Shown here: positions 1-13,245 of the stretch, in pieces
Position numbering within the stretch: position 1 is the stretch's first letter
How the letters are laid out: each line of letters begins with the position of its first letter
From: Pipra filicauda
Taxonomy: Eukaryota; Chordata; Aves; Passeriformes; Pipridae
Length of the DNA stretch: 64,000 nucleotides
Assembly: GCF_003945595.2 (NCBI RefSeq)
Contig: NW_024104283.1
Coordinates: forward strand, 3,477,036-3,541,035
Reading direction: 5' to 3'
Made by a program: the position numbers and the translations under genes
Notes under the pieces: model-generated
The model's input: only the letters and a program-made list of their open reading frames with translations
Databases searched by the model: none
What the model was told of the DNA's origin: nothing

Positions 1-1534
1 ATGGTACATCTGGTTTACACGGATGGGTTGTCCTGAGTGAACTGGGTTGGTATTTATCAAGCCTTCCTTCAGTACAGCAGCATCTTCTAAGGTTGTATCA
101 TCTCATACCCCCAACTGGCAAGCTGTTTAGCTCTTCTCTCTTTGCCATCCCTCTTAAAGCACAATTTATCTTATAAATGAGATCCCGGTGTGACTTGCTG
201 AATAAATCTCATGTTTAGGAAAAGCCTCTTATGTTTATTTGAAAGAATCACCAGAGAAGTGAAGAGCTTTGATATGGAACGTAGGAAGCCAGATAAGGAG
301 GTTGATAAACTCTGTGTTTGCTCTAGGTTACATGGTTGAAGAAGAGTATTTTGCTATGTACCATGTTGCAAGCCTCTGAAACAGACTGTTTAGGTGAGCT
401 AATTTCCAGACAGGTGTAGTAAAACTGTGCATTTTACAAATGATGCCATTAATGGGCTTGTCAGGAAGGCAGAGGGATACTAAATGTAAACAAATCCACA
501 AAAAGGACCATTTCTTCATTTGTTTGAACAACTCCAGCACTGGAAGTCTCCAAATCACTCCTCTGAGGAGGCCTCCCAAATCCTACAGTGATAGAATTGT
601 GCAGATTGAACCAGACCTCTTAAATCTCAGAATAAGATTAAATTATTAAAGTGAACTTCTGTAACTGCAATGGAAGACAGTATAGGTCTGGTGACAGCTT
701 CATTTTATATCATGCAATGATGATGCTGCTGAGCCATGATTGCAAGCCACAGACCTGCTTTCTTATGTGATCTTGACAACTAAGAATGAAGCGAGTTTGG
801 ATGGAAACCAACATAAGGATTCAACCTGCAGAACACTATTTCTTACAGAAGAATTGTTTTCCCACTCTGCATATATACGTCAGGTTAGGCCTGTGTAAAC
901 CCCAAGAGTCCAATGTTTATCAGATTTCTTCTGATATCTTTCGGTTTTGTTTTAAAGGAAGAGTTCTATTCTGGGAAACTTTTATACCCTACAGTCTACA
1001 ATCTTGCTTTCAGTATTGAAAATTTATATTTTAAACACATACTTTTTTACCAGTGCTACCAGAAATCCTGTCATTATTAAATTTGAGATGCGTTAAAGAT
1101 ATCTTCCTTTACATTTTGTGCTTGTTTCTCAGGTTGGGAACTGAAATGAAGTTTTTAATTTGGGTGGTTTTGCTAGGTTTCTAGTACTGCCTTGCTTGTG
1201 ATGTGGCTATTGCATAGTAACATAATACTTATTTACCTAGACCCAACTGTTTTTACTGGAACAGAACATTCCTTCCCATCAAACCTTTCAAAAATTTTTT
1301 ATTTCCTTCAAGTTCTGGCAATAAATAAGGAAAAGAGAAAAGAAGAAGAGGGTTGTCTGTAAGCTGACAGTAGCCTTTTAATGGCCATGTAAAGGTGATA
1401 ATGGTGAGACACCGCTGAACTGAGCCCACCCTTGGTTCATCTGAGCAAAGCTTGGAAGTGGCAGTGAGGTCCTGTAGGTTTGTTTAGAGTGACCTAGGTG
1501 GATTGCCTTCCACGGCTGACGAGCTCCACCTGCC
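1..1534. other. intergenic DNA, nothing recognised
   Basis: No coding exon, RNA gene or repeat family is recognised in this AT-rich stretch. The short open frames present lack family motifs and sensible splice context. By synteny with vertebrate FYN-CCN6-TUBE1, this should be the gap between FYN and CCN6. Distal untranslated exons of FYN (expected on the minus strand, to the left) cannot be excluded from sequence alone. Confidence 0.6.
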
Positions 1535-1605
1535 CAGGGGGCCGGGAATCGAACCCGGGTCGCAGCGGTGAGAGTCAGACACTCTAACCACTAGACCACC
1601 AGAGC
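1535..1605 (-). pseudogene. tRNA-Glu(CTC)-like pseudogene or tRNA-derived SINE head
   Basis: Read on the minus strand, the segment follows the layout of tRNA-Glu-CTC. It has an A box (TGGTCTAGTGG), an anticodon-loop-like CTCTCAC and a perfect B box (GGTTCGATTCC) inside a paired T stem (CCGGG/CCCGG). The acceptor stem does not pair (5' GCTCTGG against 3' CCCCCTG) and the anticodon stem is also broken (TCTGA against CGCTG). A functional tRNA is therefore unlikely. It could be a decayed tRNA gene copy or the 5' head of a tRNA-derived SINE running to about 1480. No A-rich or CR1-like tail was clearly identified. Both internal Pol III promoter boxes look intact. Confidence 0.7.
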
Positions 1606-2964
1606 CTTTTAAATGTAATGATAATGGCCCAACATTGGTGAGAAAAAAACCTGTGCTACAGGCAGACACTTAGAGACTGCCCTGCACAAGGACTGTGCGT
1701 CTGTGGCCACCAATCTGCATTCCTGCTGGGGTCCAGCAGTGGGGCTGGGAGCATGACAGGCCAGCTACACCTGTGCCCAGCACACTCTGCACCCCAGGGA
1801 CAAGTCGGTGAAGCATAGTTCCTTATCAAGGCACCATCCTGCCCCATCCTGCCTACCTCAGACTAGTGGCAGAGCTCTGGGGCTCTGGCACATTAGGATC
1901 TCCCCTGTTACATGTTCCATTTATTAGTTTCTTTACCATCCTTCATGGTGGAGCTTTCGTTCCTTCCCTGCTTTTCTGCTCCGTCTCTGTCTTGGGAAGA
2001 GGTTATTCAAGTCTGGTAATTCACTGTTCAAGTGAAAAGTTTGTCCAGCTGTGTACTGAGTGTTTCTGAACACCAGAAGTAAAGAAGTATGCTGTAGTAC
2101 TTCCCTGAGTATTTTTTAGTGTTTATTTCATTTTAGTATTTATTTCACAGTCACTGCTACTGGCAGCACAGAGACGCCCTGTCCCCTGGTTTGAAATCTG
2201 AGGTTTCCAGACAAGGTCTTTAGGAAAGCTCTACTAAACGTGTGGCTGTCCCACATGGACCTGAGACACTGATGCTGCTGGAAAGGCACATGAAACCAGG
2301 GTGTCTCCGCACCTGGTGTATTTATAGAGAGCAGTTGTGGTCCCGCTCAGCTAAACTGAGGCTGTTCAAACCTTGCTACGCTACCTCTGTCTGTGCTTTG
2401 ACAGCCTCTGTCTAATAAAAATTCAGTCCCTTGGCTCTAAGTCTAGAGCTCAAATCAGCATGTAAAAACAAATGTAAATATGGGAGAGGTCTTGCTGGTT
2501 GATGCAGGTGAGCAGAGAGAATGGTTCTGCCCTTCTATTCATCTTTTTCCTGTCTCGGCTTTCATTTTTGACCTTATTGCAAGTCTTGGTTCTGGAATTT
2601 CCACTGCCTTTTCCTGTGGCATCCTTTGTATACGGACAGAATACGTTAGCAATCAGATTCAGCATCATTTTTTCCACTCTGTCTGGAACTGCAGCTCTGG
2701 GGTATCAGCTCTCCTGCTGATTGCTTTGAAGCTACTTTTTACCATCTCAAAAGTGTCACTAAATTTTGAGACATCTCCTTGTTAGAAGAGACAGGGAGGT
2801 GTCGCTGCTCAGTTTTCTTTCCATTTCTCCACTCAATTATTCCTCCTTAGCACAATTTATTATAACATGCATGCAGTCATTCTCTTTCTGACCAGCATGG
2901 ATTTCAGCCGGTTGATTTCCCATCAAGTGCAATTTTATTATTTTTTTTCTATTGCTTCACTTCT

Positions 2965-3031
<67 letters not shown>

Positions 3032-6000
3032 GTGAGTGTATGTAGCACACAAGGTTTCTATAAAACCATTAGTAGACTTTTTGAGCCTATTTCTGTAGCT
3101 TTTTTATTGGTATCTAGCAATATTTATCTAATGTTAGTTTTGAATACATGTATTTTAGAGCCTGAGTTTTTGGCAGTTACTTTCCACATCTGGGTCATCG
3201 TCTTGTTGTTAATTTTTGTACAGCTGTTCCTCTATCATGTGTTAAATACTGTTTTTGGTTAGGGATGGGCCAGCCCACTTATTTCAAGTAAGAACAGATC
3301 AGACCCGTCATGCCTTACACAGACTCGGAGAGGATCAGCCAAAATCGTGGGAATAGGATAGATTTTTTTGCCCTGAGGCTGAAGAGGAAGTTTCATTTAG
3401 GGGATTCACTCTTTCCCTCTTCAGATGTCAGTCAGGGAAATTGTTCATTCAACATGGCTGGCATCTTTTTCTTGGCTGAAAGCAGACAGACAACTCAATC
3501 TAATTGCACAGAAAGGTTAGCCTGCTTTCCCTTTTCAAGTAAAACAGGTTTATATGTTTCTGTGGAGCTGACTGAACAAACAACAGGTGGATCTAAAAAA
3601 GCCCTCTGGAAAATCTCTACAGTTGATGCACTGGGAAATGACAGGGGAGTGTGTTACAGCCACTCCCCTTGCTAGGGCAGCTCGTGTTCTGCTAATGCCC
3701 TGAGAGAGTAGAGGAGTGGAGGATAGCCTGACGGTAGCCTGACAACAGAGAGTGGGTTCTGAAAGTTTAAGTAAACTGTGCCAAAGTCATGACTTTATGT
3801 GCTTGTCCATATTCAGTCTAGAATCTCAGTGAAATTTCTAGGGTTCTGCAAAGAGCCCACTTTAAATATAGATAAGCATTTGTATGCTTGTTATAAAGAT
3901 CAGTGTGAACAGGGAGGTGGCCATCTAAAAGTGGGACATGATGACTTTTCACATAGTTGCTAAACAAAAATGTGACAGCACAGCTCAAGGTGTTAAATTA
4001 CTTGGTTGTTTTTGAGGATAGTTTGACTTAAAATATGCAATTTGTACCTCTTAACCTTACTGCCCATACTAGGTCTGTTACTGGTATAATGGGACCAACC
4101 TCCAAAAAGTTCTGAACTTTTTTTCCCTTTTAAGTCTTTCAAAAATAGCTTGCAATTGGATTAGATTTCATTCTCAATCATTGCTCTCTAAATCTACTGT
4201 AGCCTTTTTCCACTTGAGCTATTCAAGTAGAGGAAGGGCAGGCTGAGTGGTCCACACTCAGGTGTGTGGGGTGAAGAGCAAAGGGTGAGGAGGGACCCTG
4301 CACCACTGACCTGTTCCTTAGGCATCCAGAAATAGTATTGTCAATACTTTAGGGCAGCCAACTGGCCTGTTTGTAGGTGAATGGAAATACCGCTGGCCTT
4401 TCGTATTAAAGAAAAAACCCAACCCAACCAAAAACAAATCAAACAACCCATCTAGTCTGAGTATTTTATACCTCTACAATAGGAAACTCATTTGGCAGCA
4501 TTTGCCCTGGCAGTGGCTTGTGCTGGTACACACTGGGAGATGCTTGGAGATGTGTCTCCTACTACTCTGGAAACATGGTTGGAAAAAAATCTACATGAAA
4601 AATTACTACTCCAAAACACGCACCTTTGGTTGCACCGTGATGCCCCAACTCAGCATATGTGCCTCTGTTCTGGAAAGGGATTCACACTATTATCAAAAAC
4701 AAGGGCTGGGAATGCATAAATGCATAAATCTAGCCTGCGGCCTTGCCATGTCTGGTCCCCACATCCCTGTCTTCTGCTATGTTGCCTGCTATGTTGCTCC
4801 CTCTTGCCCATCCTACAGGTTTCCCTCTGCCTGGAAGGAAAGGGTATTGTCTTCCCTATGCCCCTCTGCCTTGCCTCCTGTCTGCATTGAGGGAGGTGGT
4901 ATCTAGTAAGTTTAACAAGAACAGAAAACAGCATTTAATGATCATGTGGCCAGGTGGGGCTGGTCACTTCCAGTGAAGTGCAGGATGGCACCGACAAAGG
5001 GGCTGGTACCTGCTGCTGCCTGGTTTTACTCCTCTGCTGGATGCTGCCTACTTGATACCCACCTTTGTCATGCTTGTTTGCTCATGGATCTGATCCCTCT
5101 AAGAGGTTTTTCTCCTCATAGTGGCAAAGTACCACCCAGCCAAGTGAATCTTCACAAAGGTTTTTCTGCAATAGATGAATTTCCATATTATGGGAAAGGA
5201 CCTCTCTGAAATAGCTAAGTCATGGACATTTTTGGTGTGCTGCATGTGGTATTTTTTTTCTTTAGTTAGTTTTAACTTTTGCTAACAGTTCTCTGGTAAG
5301 CAACACTAAAGCTCACCACAAAAGCTGCAGTAACCTTGTGTATTTCTCTCAGTATAGAGCTCCTCCTGGGAGGGATCCACAGTCCTGTGGTTCAGCATAG
5401 GCTGTCTCTGTTTCCTCTGCCTGTGAGTCACAGGGCTGTGCCACTAGGAAGGTCATGGGACTACAGAACATACCAGTGGGTGGATTTGGGTTCTCTTTCA
5501 TCATAACCTTAGCTGATACCTCTTCTCCTTCAGTGACCTTTTGCGGGTTTTTACCAAAGCTAAGCCATATGCAGTATTAGCATATAACTATCCTGTCAAT
5601 ATTTAGGTTCCCGGGAAGCATCCCTTCCATGCGGAAGTCACCAAGTTCCATACGCACAGATCAGTTTCCATAGTAACTAATGTGGTTCAATGAGAGGGGA
5701 AAATCAGAGGATTTTGAAAGGCAAAGACTAATACTGCAAGAGAGTAAGTGGAACGAACCCCATGTACAGTGACTTGGGGCACACCACAGGTTTTATGATG
5801 TGTGTTTCAGGCAGATTTGCATGGTTTGTGAAGCGTTTCTTTCCTCAAAACTTGGCAGTGCAAAGTAAAATGGTACTTCACAGTATTGCACACTTAGAAA
5901 TCCTGTGTTAGCTATTCATGCACTTTGTGAGCTCATGAAGACAAGAGGAAAATGAGTTTTACTGCCTATTTCAAAGCAAATTGTCATACCACTATTTTAT

Positions 6001-9000
6001 GACCTTTGGAGAAGCAAACATGCATTCTTCCAATGCTCCTTCCTCATCTCTGCTGCAACAATAGAAGATGTCAAACAGCAGAAAAGAGCAGGACTCAGGC
6101 AGAACCATTTTTCAGTTTCTCATTTATTCCATGCTGTCACAAATACCACCATCGGTGGGTATAAAATTATGATGCAGCTAACATATTCTTATATATGCTG
6201 GTCAGAGTCACTACTACTGATCCATTTTTGCTTGAGCTGTGGGATCTGATGAACTGAACAGAAGTGTATATTTTCCTTCAGCCATGTGCTATAAGTCAGG
6301 GAACAAACATATTGGTTAAAAATATATCTGAAATTAATTTATTATGTGAATCTAGAATCTTGTACATCACAGATTGTATGGCATGACATATATTCCTGTG
6401 GAAAGCAAATGTTCAGAATGTTAATTCTGCAGAAATAGTTATTCAGAAGGCAGGAACAATCAGTTAAAAAAGGCATAGGAAACTTTGCATTAGTACATTG
6501 GTATCAGTAGGTGTACATGTTAAACTAACAGCATGCATATTGCAATGCCTTTTCCTTGGACACAGTAAACTAAGAAGAAGCAAAACCACATAAAGCAAGA
6601 TTCATGTCACCCAAGTTTAGCTGGGTTATGAATGTTGCCTGAGTTAGTCGTCTTGGCTCCATTTTTAGTTAGTGCATAGTAATGATGTCTCCTGTTGTTG
6701 ACTCACCCCATCTATTTTAGATTACCCATTAGAGGTTCCTGTTGCTGCTCCTTTACTAAGAGAGAAACTAATGGATGATTAGATTTAAATAACCAAAGGC
6801 TGGTGAGGTGAAGCCCATGTAGAAGTGTACATCCAGTGAAGGTCAGAGGGCAATAGCTCCACAGAGAAAGAAGTTTGGCTCTCTAGTCCTTATTCCCAAC
6901 CACGAAAAGGGCTAGGATCTATTTGTTTTCCTTGAGGCGCAGCATAGGCTGTGTTCTTCTAGTTATACATTTCAACCTCCAGATCAAGATAATTGCACCT
7001 ACTCTGTATATTAGAGATGGCTCCTGCCCCTGCTAACCCTAGACTGATCCTGGGCACTGTCTGGGACAGCACTGTGGGGTCTCAGTCTGAATTGTGCAAC
7101 TTAATCACACTGATAGTTTGACAGTATGGAAAAATCTCAGGAGAGGAGCCATGACACAGCATTGCTTACTAGTGGAGGTGTAGCTAGAGAATCAAAACCA
7201 GGAACCCATTATGTGCAAAGGCACAGTGGCTGGTGTGACATTATGCCTGTTAGATAGAGAAATGACTAAGAAATTTCTATAAGCTGAGAAGCGGAAGGGA
7301 GGGCTGCAACAGAATTAAAAAGGAAAATCCACACGGACGTTGAAGATCTTGGGCACACAGAGAGCACGGCTATTCTGGGCCTCGGTGAGACTGAGAAACA
7401 GACACAGCATTTCCTGGCAATATGCTCAGGAGTGGAAGCGTGATGTTCAGATCAGATGTAGAGCTACTTCTTGACTCCACAGTCAAAGCAGGTAGGAGTA
7501 GCCGAGCAGGGAACGTCACACAGCCACAGCTCCCTGTCTGCATGCTTCATCTGTTTCTGGAGAAGCCGAACACCCTGCAGGGCTGCAGATGAGAGAAGCA
7601 TTTTACTAATATTCTCTGTGCTCTTTTCCATGCTGATTCATGTTTCTGGGGCACAAAGGTGAGCAACCAAGCAGAGGTTATCATTTCTCAGCACCTTTGA
7701 GCCCTGCTGCACCAAAGGAAAAGAATAAAGACAGCTGCCAAGAGGTTAGTGCCCCAAAGAATGCAGGGGATGCACAGGGAAGGGCAGCCAGCCGTCACTG
7801 TGTCTTGATGGCAGACAAAACCACAACCCAACCCACAGAGCACTGCAGCCACTTGTGCTTTAACACATTATGCCCTGTGATAAAGAAATTACATAGATTA
7901 TAGCTGAACATGGAAAATGTGATTCATCCAGTCTCCAAGTACTGATCCCTCCATCCATCAGGTCTGAAGTGTACAGTGGAAGCTGAGGTGAGCTGGAGTT
8001 TCCGGGGAGCGGTCTGCAAGGCTCCTCCTGTCTTTCTCCCTTCTTCCTAAACACAAGTGACAGGACCCTGTTCATGCTAATAAGACATGAGGGGGACATT
8101 TTGAGCTGTGGGGGTGACCAGAGGTGCTGCCGGTGCCGATGAGCAGACAGTTGTGCTGTGTGAGCTCCCCCATGGTCCTGGCATCTCTGGCACCCTGGAA
8201 GACCCTCAGTGCCTTCATTCTCCTCTGCCTTGGCCTGCCATTGCCTGCCAGGGCCATGGATCCCTACAAGAGTGCCTCAACCCAGACTCACTGCTCCTCT
8301 TTGATGAAAATAAATCGTTGTCTTCCAGGTACTGAAGCGTTAATGAGAACAGATGAAACACAGTGGATGTGCAGGGGAAACTGTGACTTCCCTTACTCAT
8401 GTAGAAAAAGTAACGCCCCATATGCAAAGGTGCCAAGGTTTCCTGTAGTAACATTGTTGTGGTTAAGCCGGTATTCCGAGAGAGTAAACTGAAATTGCTG
8501 AAGTTCCATTTGCATTTTGAATGTGCATAATTGAAAGTATTAATTATTTCATTGAAGGTGCAGGAGCCACAGCCAAAGCATCTGTATAACTCCACTTGAA
8601 GCTCAGGTATAGCAGTAGGATATAGATAGTCCTAGGACATAGGATAGGATATGCAGCAGCTGGTGTAGTGCTAAGCAAATGAACAGTTCTTACTTCTTAT
8701 CCACCAGCACTTTTGATTTACAATAGTCACATGAATTTGGAGACTGCAGCAAAAATGCTATAGGGCTTTGCATTCCTCGATGGAGTTAGAGAAAGCTTTA
8801 AAACTTGGGTAGGAGAGACAGATAAGCTGAGAAATTGTAGTAGAAGCTTTAATATTTGAAATTTTTCATTCATATTGAAATCATTACATGATTTTGTTGT
8901 CATAGAAGCCTTGAGAGCCATCAAGGACTAAGAGCTTTTAGGTTTCAAATAAAACACCATAATTTCACGTGATACCGTAAGAAATATTGCTTGGGTGTGA

Positions 9001-10627
9001 AAGAACAGGCAGCATATAATCTCATTAGTGCAAATCAATTTTATACCTGCCTGTCAGCCAAGCTATTGATGGGCCGTTCATAGCCTTCCCCAGCAGAAGG
9101 TAACATTGCTATACCAAGCTTCAGTGAGGGTGGATTAACCTAAGGCAGGATTACTCAGCCTTTGGACGAGTCTTAACCTACCTCCTCACCTCAGATATTA
9201 TCCTAGCAGACACATATGGAACTATAAGATTCTGCTGCAATTTCCTTCCATTCTCACCCAAACCACGTGCTAACACCCAATTTTTGGGACAAGGGACCCA
9301 CAACTGGGACAAGGCAGGGACCTCTGGGGCAATCCTGTCCTCTCTTGATGCAACATCCAGTGATGAAGCCTGAACTGCTTCAGGGGACTGAAAGACATGT
9401 AACTGTGTATGTCCAATTCTACTTGCTTTGCTATGCGAGGTGGTAGCGAGGGACAGAGAGGTGGTGGTAAACAGTGTGGAAACAGACGATAAGCAGTTTG
9501 AGAAGTGTGTGTGCTCTGCGAATATTGCACACAAGAAGTGCAGCATCCCTGCAGTTCAACAGCAACTCCCAAAGCCACTGCTTCGGGATTCACACTATGT
9601 GCCCAGAAAAGTAAATGATGTTCAAGAACTGAAGTCTGCAGTGGTTTTTATGCCTGTCTTTAGAAGACTCATTTCTAGCTATGCCTTGGCCTCTTTTATG
9701 CTTTTGGGAAAATTGCTTAAAGGCACATATTTCCAAATAATGAATTGGAAACTTCCTTTGATGCCACTTCCATGAGTGTCTGTTATTACCTCCTAGAAGC
9801 CGGAGCATGAGAAGGTGTTTTAACTTGTGTTTGATGGCAGGACATGGGAGAATGTCCCAGCCTAGTCAGGACAATTCCTGAACACGGGTAATTCCCTTTT
9901 TGCTCTCTACAATCTGATTTCCATTGGATGGAATCCTTCATGTTGGGAGGGGGAGACTGCTTGTTTCACTTAGCTCTCCATCATCTGGACTAACCCCACT
10001 TTAGCCTCTCTGTGATGAGGCTAAAATACCTACTGATGCTGTGAAACAGCTCAGCAATAAAGTGAGCTTCTGTTAGGGCATTCAGGATTAATTTAAGGAA
10101 AACTGCTCCTAAGAAAGTAGAGAGACAGAAAGCCCCTGAGGCATTAAATATGTTAGTTACACAGTCTGGTTGGGGTGTTTAAATGCATACAGGGATTAAC
10201 ACTTAAAGACTGTCCACCCAAACTCAAAATGCCACTCTAATAAAGTTTGCAAATGTGTATGCAAATATTGAAAGTGGAAGATTAAAGACAGAATATTAGA
10301 AATAGAAACCTTGAATAAGTAAAATTGTTTTATAACTTGTTACTGTTATTTCAATCTTTCAATATATTTCCTAAGTTTTATTATGAGGCAATATTTTGAC
10401 TGGAAAGGAGGTGTATGACCTGTGAAGTAGTGTTCAAAGGGAAAGATTATATAAGCAGTGAGGAACCAGCTAAGTCCCTCTTCCACATAGGGTAGGATAA
10501 ATGAAATTAAAACTTATTATTCTGGGTTCCTAATTCATTTTGCTCCCCATGACCCAGCACACACATATTTGCAGAGAGCACATGAGGTTGTAAGTTAGTG
10601 AAGTTCTGAAGGGAAAATGCCCAAATC

Positions 10628-10629
<2 letters not shown>
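1606..10629. other. intergenic DNA with one long poly(T) run
   Basis: No exon, RNA gene or transposon family was recognised across this stretch except the poly(T) tract listed separately. Open frames here are under about 130 codons. They show none of the motif, splice or codon signatures seen in the two real genes further right. Confidence 0.55.
2968..3030 (+). repeat. poly(T) run, about 63 nt
   Basis: This is an uninterrupted T homopolymer preceded by a short CT-rich lead-in (TTCTCTC). It could be the A-tail of a retroposed sequence on the minus strand, whose body would then lie to the right from 3031. No retrogene, target-site duplication or closely placed AATAAA was recognised there. The exact length is liable to sequencing and assembly error. 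Confidence 0.9.

Positions 10630-10656
<27 letters not shown>
10630..10656 (+). repeat. poly(T) run, 27 nt
   Basis: An uninterrupted T homopolymer within otherwise unremarkable intergenic DNA. No retroposed body was recognised on its right-hand side. Confidence 0.9.
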
Positions 10657-10658
<2 letters not shown>

Positions 10659-11142
10659 GCACACGTGATTTCTTCCTTACTTTACAAAGCAGAAGGCTGG
10701 GGATGCAATCACTGGCCCCTTTTAGCCTCCAAGCTTGAATCTTTTCCTGTGTTTGGTCAAAGTACTACTGTTATCCTTGCAAGTAGTATCTCCTGCTGAC
10801 TGTGCTTTTTGGCTGCAGCTCTGTGTCTGGTTTTCTTCATGGACGTGAGGCCTAGTAGAAGATTTAATGGTTTCTTTTCTTGATGGCAGCATCTCAGGCA
10901 GTATTTTCAGTGTTATCCTGTGCTAGTAAAAGCAATCAGATTTGGTCCTACAGATTTGCTTGTAGGTAGGTATTCTCCGTGGGCACCCAAACTGAACAGT
11001 GTATCCCTAGAGCCTTTCTGTTACCTTTCTTTCTGAAAAAAAATCAAACCAAAAACTAAAATGGAAGATTACCCTCTAACCTTCCAGATTCCTCAGGCTC
11101 ATATTGCAGTTTATTGTCTAGAAGTAGTTCATTGTAAGCATG

Positions 11143-11175
11143 ATATTCAATAAAGTAACACACTTTATTGAATAT
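11143..11175. repeat. perfect inverted repeat, 14-bp arms, 5-nt loop
   Basis: The left arm ATATTCAATAAAGT (11143-11156) and the right arm ACTTTATTGAATAT (11162-11175) are exact reverse complements around the loop AACAC. Each arm carries an AATAAA hexamer, left on the plus strand and right on the minus strand, so the hairpin is symmetric for poly(A) signals on both strands. Confidence 0.95.
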
Positions 11176-13205
11176 GTTCTTGGGATGGTAAGTCCCCTGC
11201 TGCTGCTATGTATGATTAACTTGTTATAATCTTTGTAGATGACAAACTTTTATTCTTCTCCAATACTTTGTGGAGAGAGAAATTATGTTTTTATCTGGAT
11301 TGTGCCTGACGCTTCCTTCTCCCACAGATGTCCTCATGCTGCATGTATACTTGCACAGCTTGTTGTGCCCCAGTGTTGTGTTACACTCCTTATTGTTTGT
11401 GAGTAGCATTAATAATTTTCATTGTGCTTCTTTCTAAAGGGCTGATGATCTGACTCCCTCTGTTCCTCTATTTTGGCATATACATTTTTCTTGCACAGCT
11501 GTTAGAACAAAGAGTATTCTTTTGAGATGACATCTTTCAAACTAAACTGGAAAATGGTCATCTGGCAGCTCCTTGTCCGGTCTGAATGGCAGCAGTGGGT
11601 ACAGTAATACCCAGTATAGAGCTGCTAAAGAAGTTTTTGTGCAGAGCTGTATTTCTTAGAAACAAATGAATCAAAGAAACTCAAGCTCTGTGCTTCCCTG
11701 GACTTACCATGAGAGAGCTGTGCTTTATGGTGTATTCCTTCACCTTTTTATCCAAAACATTTTATAAAATTCGTTTGGTTTTAGATTGCAGACTGCTTAT
11801 CTCCTTCAGATACTGTAAAGATCAGCCCCATTAGCACCTTCCTCTGAGCTCATTTCTTGACAGTGCTTCCCATTTAAAGTCTGCAGGTAACCTTGCAGAC
11901 TGTTCTGTGTGAAAGCTGTAGTAAAAATGTATTTCTTTTGACAGGAAAAATTATATTGATTCAGACTTCACAGAAATGCAGATTAACACAGAGTTCAATG
12001 GTGACAGGTAATGGTTTTCATTAACAAACTTCTCAAGGCTTTACCCTCAACAGCTCAGCTAAAATGGAAGGCCTTCAGATTAGTGAACAAGATGTTGTAC
12101 TTCCTAAATTGTGCATCTCTTAAATTACTTGATTAACCAATTGTCCTGTTGTACATAAATAGCATACAGCGAGAATGGTTTTAGTGCTAGACACAGTCTT
12201 TGCAGATGTTGGGTTAGCTGGTACCATCTTATTAGGAAACTTGGGTGACCCATTGAATTTTACTTTTCTTTTTTCTCTGCACTTATTAGGCCATTTGGTA
12301 CTCCCTTGTTGCCCCTAATACTTGTTAGATATACTTGTGGGCCAAAACATATCCACTCCCTGCTGCAGGCAGGGAGTCCTGGGACTCTGCCCTCAGACTT
12401 TCCTTCTCCCTTGCTTGTGTCATCATTATTCCGAGCCTTGAGATGGGAAGTGTGCTCACCCTGCCCTTGTCTCTGCAAACTTCTTTGTGATACTTTAATA
12501 ATTAATTATCAAAACCCTTCTTTTCTCACAAGAGATGACTTTTTATATCTGATATGTGACACCAGGCTTCAGTGCCAGCTGGACTTTCTTCAAAATGCAT
12601 TTACAATCTTAAGTGATTTATAATAGAATAAAGATTTGTTTTTATCAAGTCTTCCCCTCCTTACCTATTTTAAAAATTTATTCCAGTTATTGGTGCCAGC
12701 AGCGTCACAGTGTGATGACAGAGCCCATGAAAGCAGGAGCATAAGAAGGATGGAGGCACATATGTACCATGGAGGTAAGGGTCTGCCAAAGTGAGACAGG
12801 GCACGGTGGAGGTCCTCTGCAGCAAGGGTGTCTGGCTGTGGCTGGAGGATGAGGCCACATTATGCCAGTGTGGCATGGTGGTAGGTCAAGCAGTCATCCA
12901 CTAGGAAGGAGTTGAGGTTCTTTTACATGGAGGCTGTGTTGCACAGGCGTGGGGGATAGAATGGCACATGTCACCTTGTACTGCCTCCAGAAATCCTGCA
13001 TCACTGTAGTCATAAAGCTGCAGTTTATGAAATGCCCCATATCTGTGGAAAGTTATCTGGGCACTGAAAACCTTAGAAGAACAATCGTCTCTGTGAGCAG
13101 AAGAGTCTCTTGCATGTCTTATTTCAAATTGGGTACCTTTGCATGTTTATGTTTTCCTTTGTTTTCTACTAAGAGCACATAAAGGCATTGAAATGTGTAA
13201 GTGTC

Positions 13206-13245
13206 TTTATTTGCAAGACACTCCAGTCAGTGTCTTGCAAATAAA
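13206..13245. repeat. perfect inverted repeat, 17-bp arms, 6-nt loop
   Basis: The left arm TTTATTTGCAAGACACT (13206-13222) and the right arm AGTGTCTTGCAAATAAA (13229-13245) are exact reverse complements separated by CCAGTC. The outer ends again supply an AATAAA hexamer on each strand. The pairing does not extend beyond 17 bp, so it is short for a microRNA precursor. Confidence 0.95.

Noticed and set aside
1535..1605. A functional tRNA-Glu gene
   Set aside because: The acceptor and anticodon stems do not pair, despite good internal promoter boxes.
1484..1669. A minus-strand frame with the pattern GGLVVRVSDS...GSIPG
   Set aside because: This is the well-known false peptide produced by translating a tRNA-like sequence. 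The DNA is better described as a tRNA-Glu-like element.
2867..3262. A 131-codon frame with a long phenylalanine run
   Set aside because: The run is the translation of the 63-nt poly(T). There is no family motif on either side.
13206..13245. A microRNA precursor
   Set aside because: The stem is only 17 bp and pairing does not extend outward, which is too short for a typical precursor hairpin.
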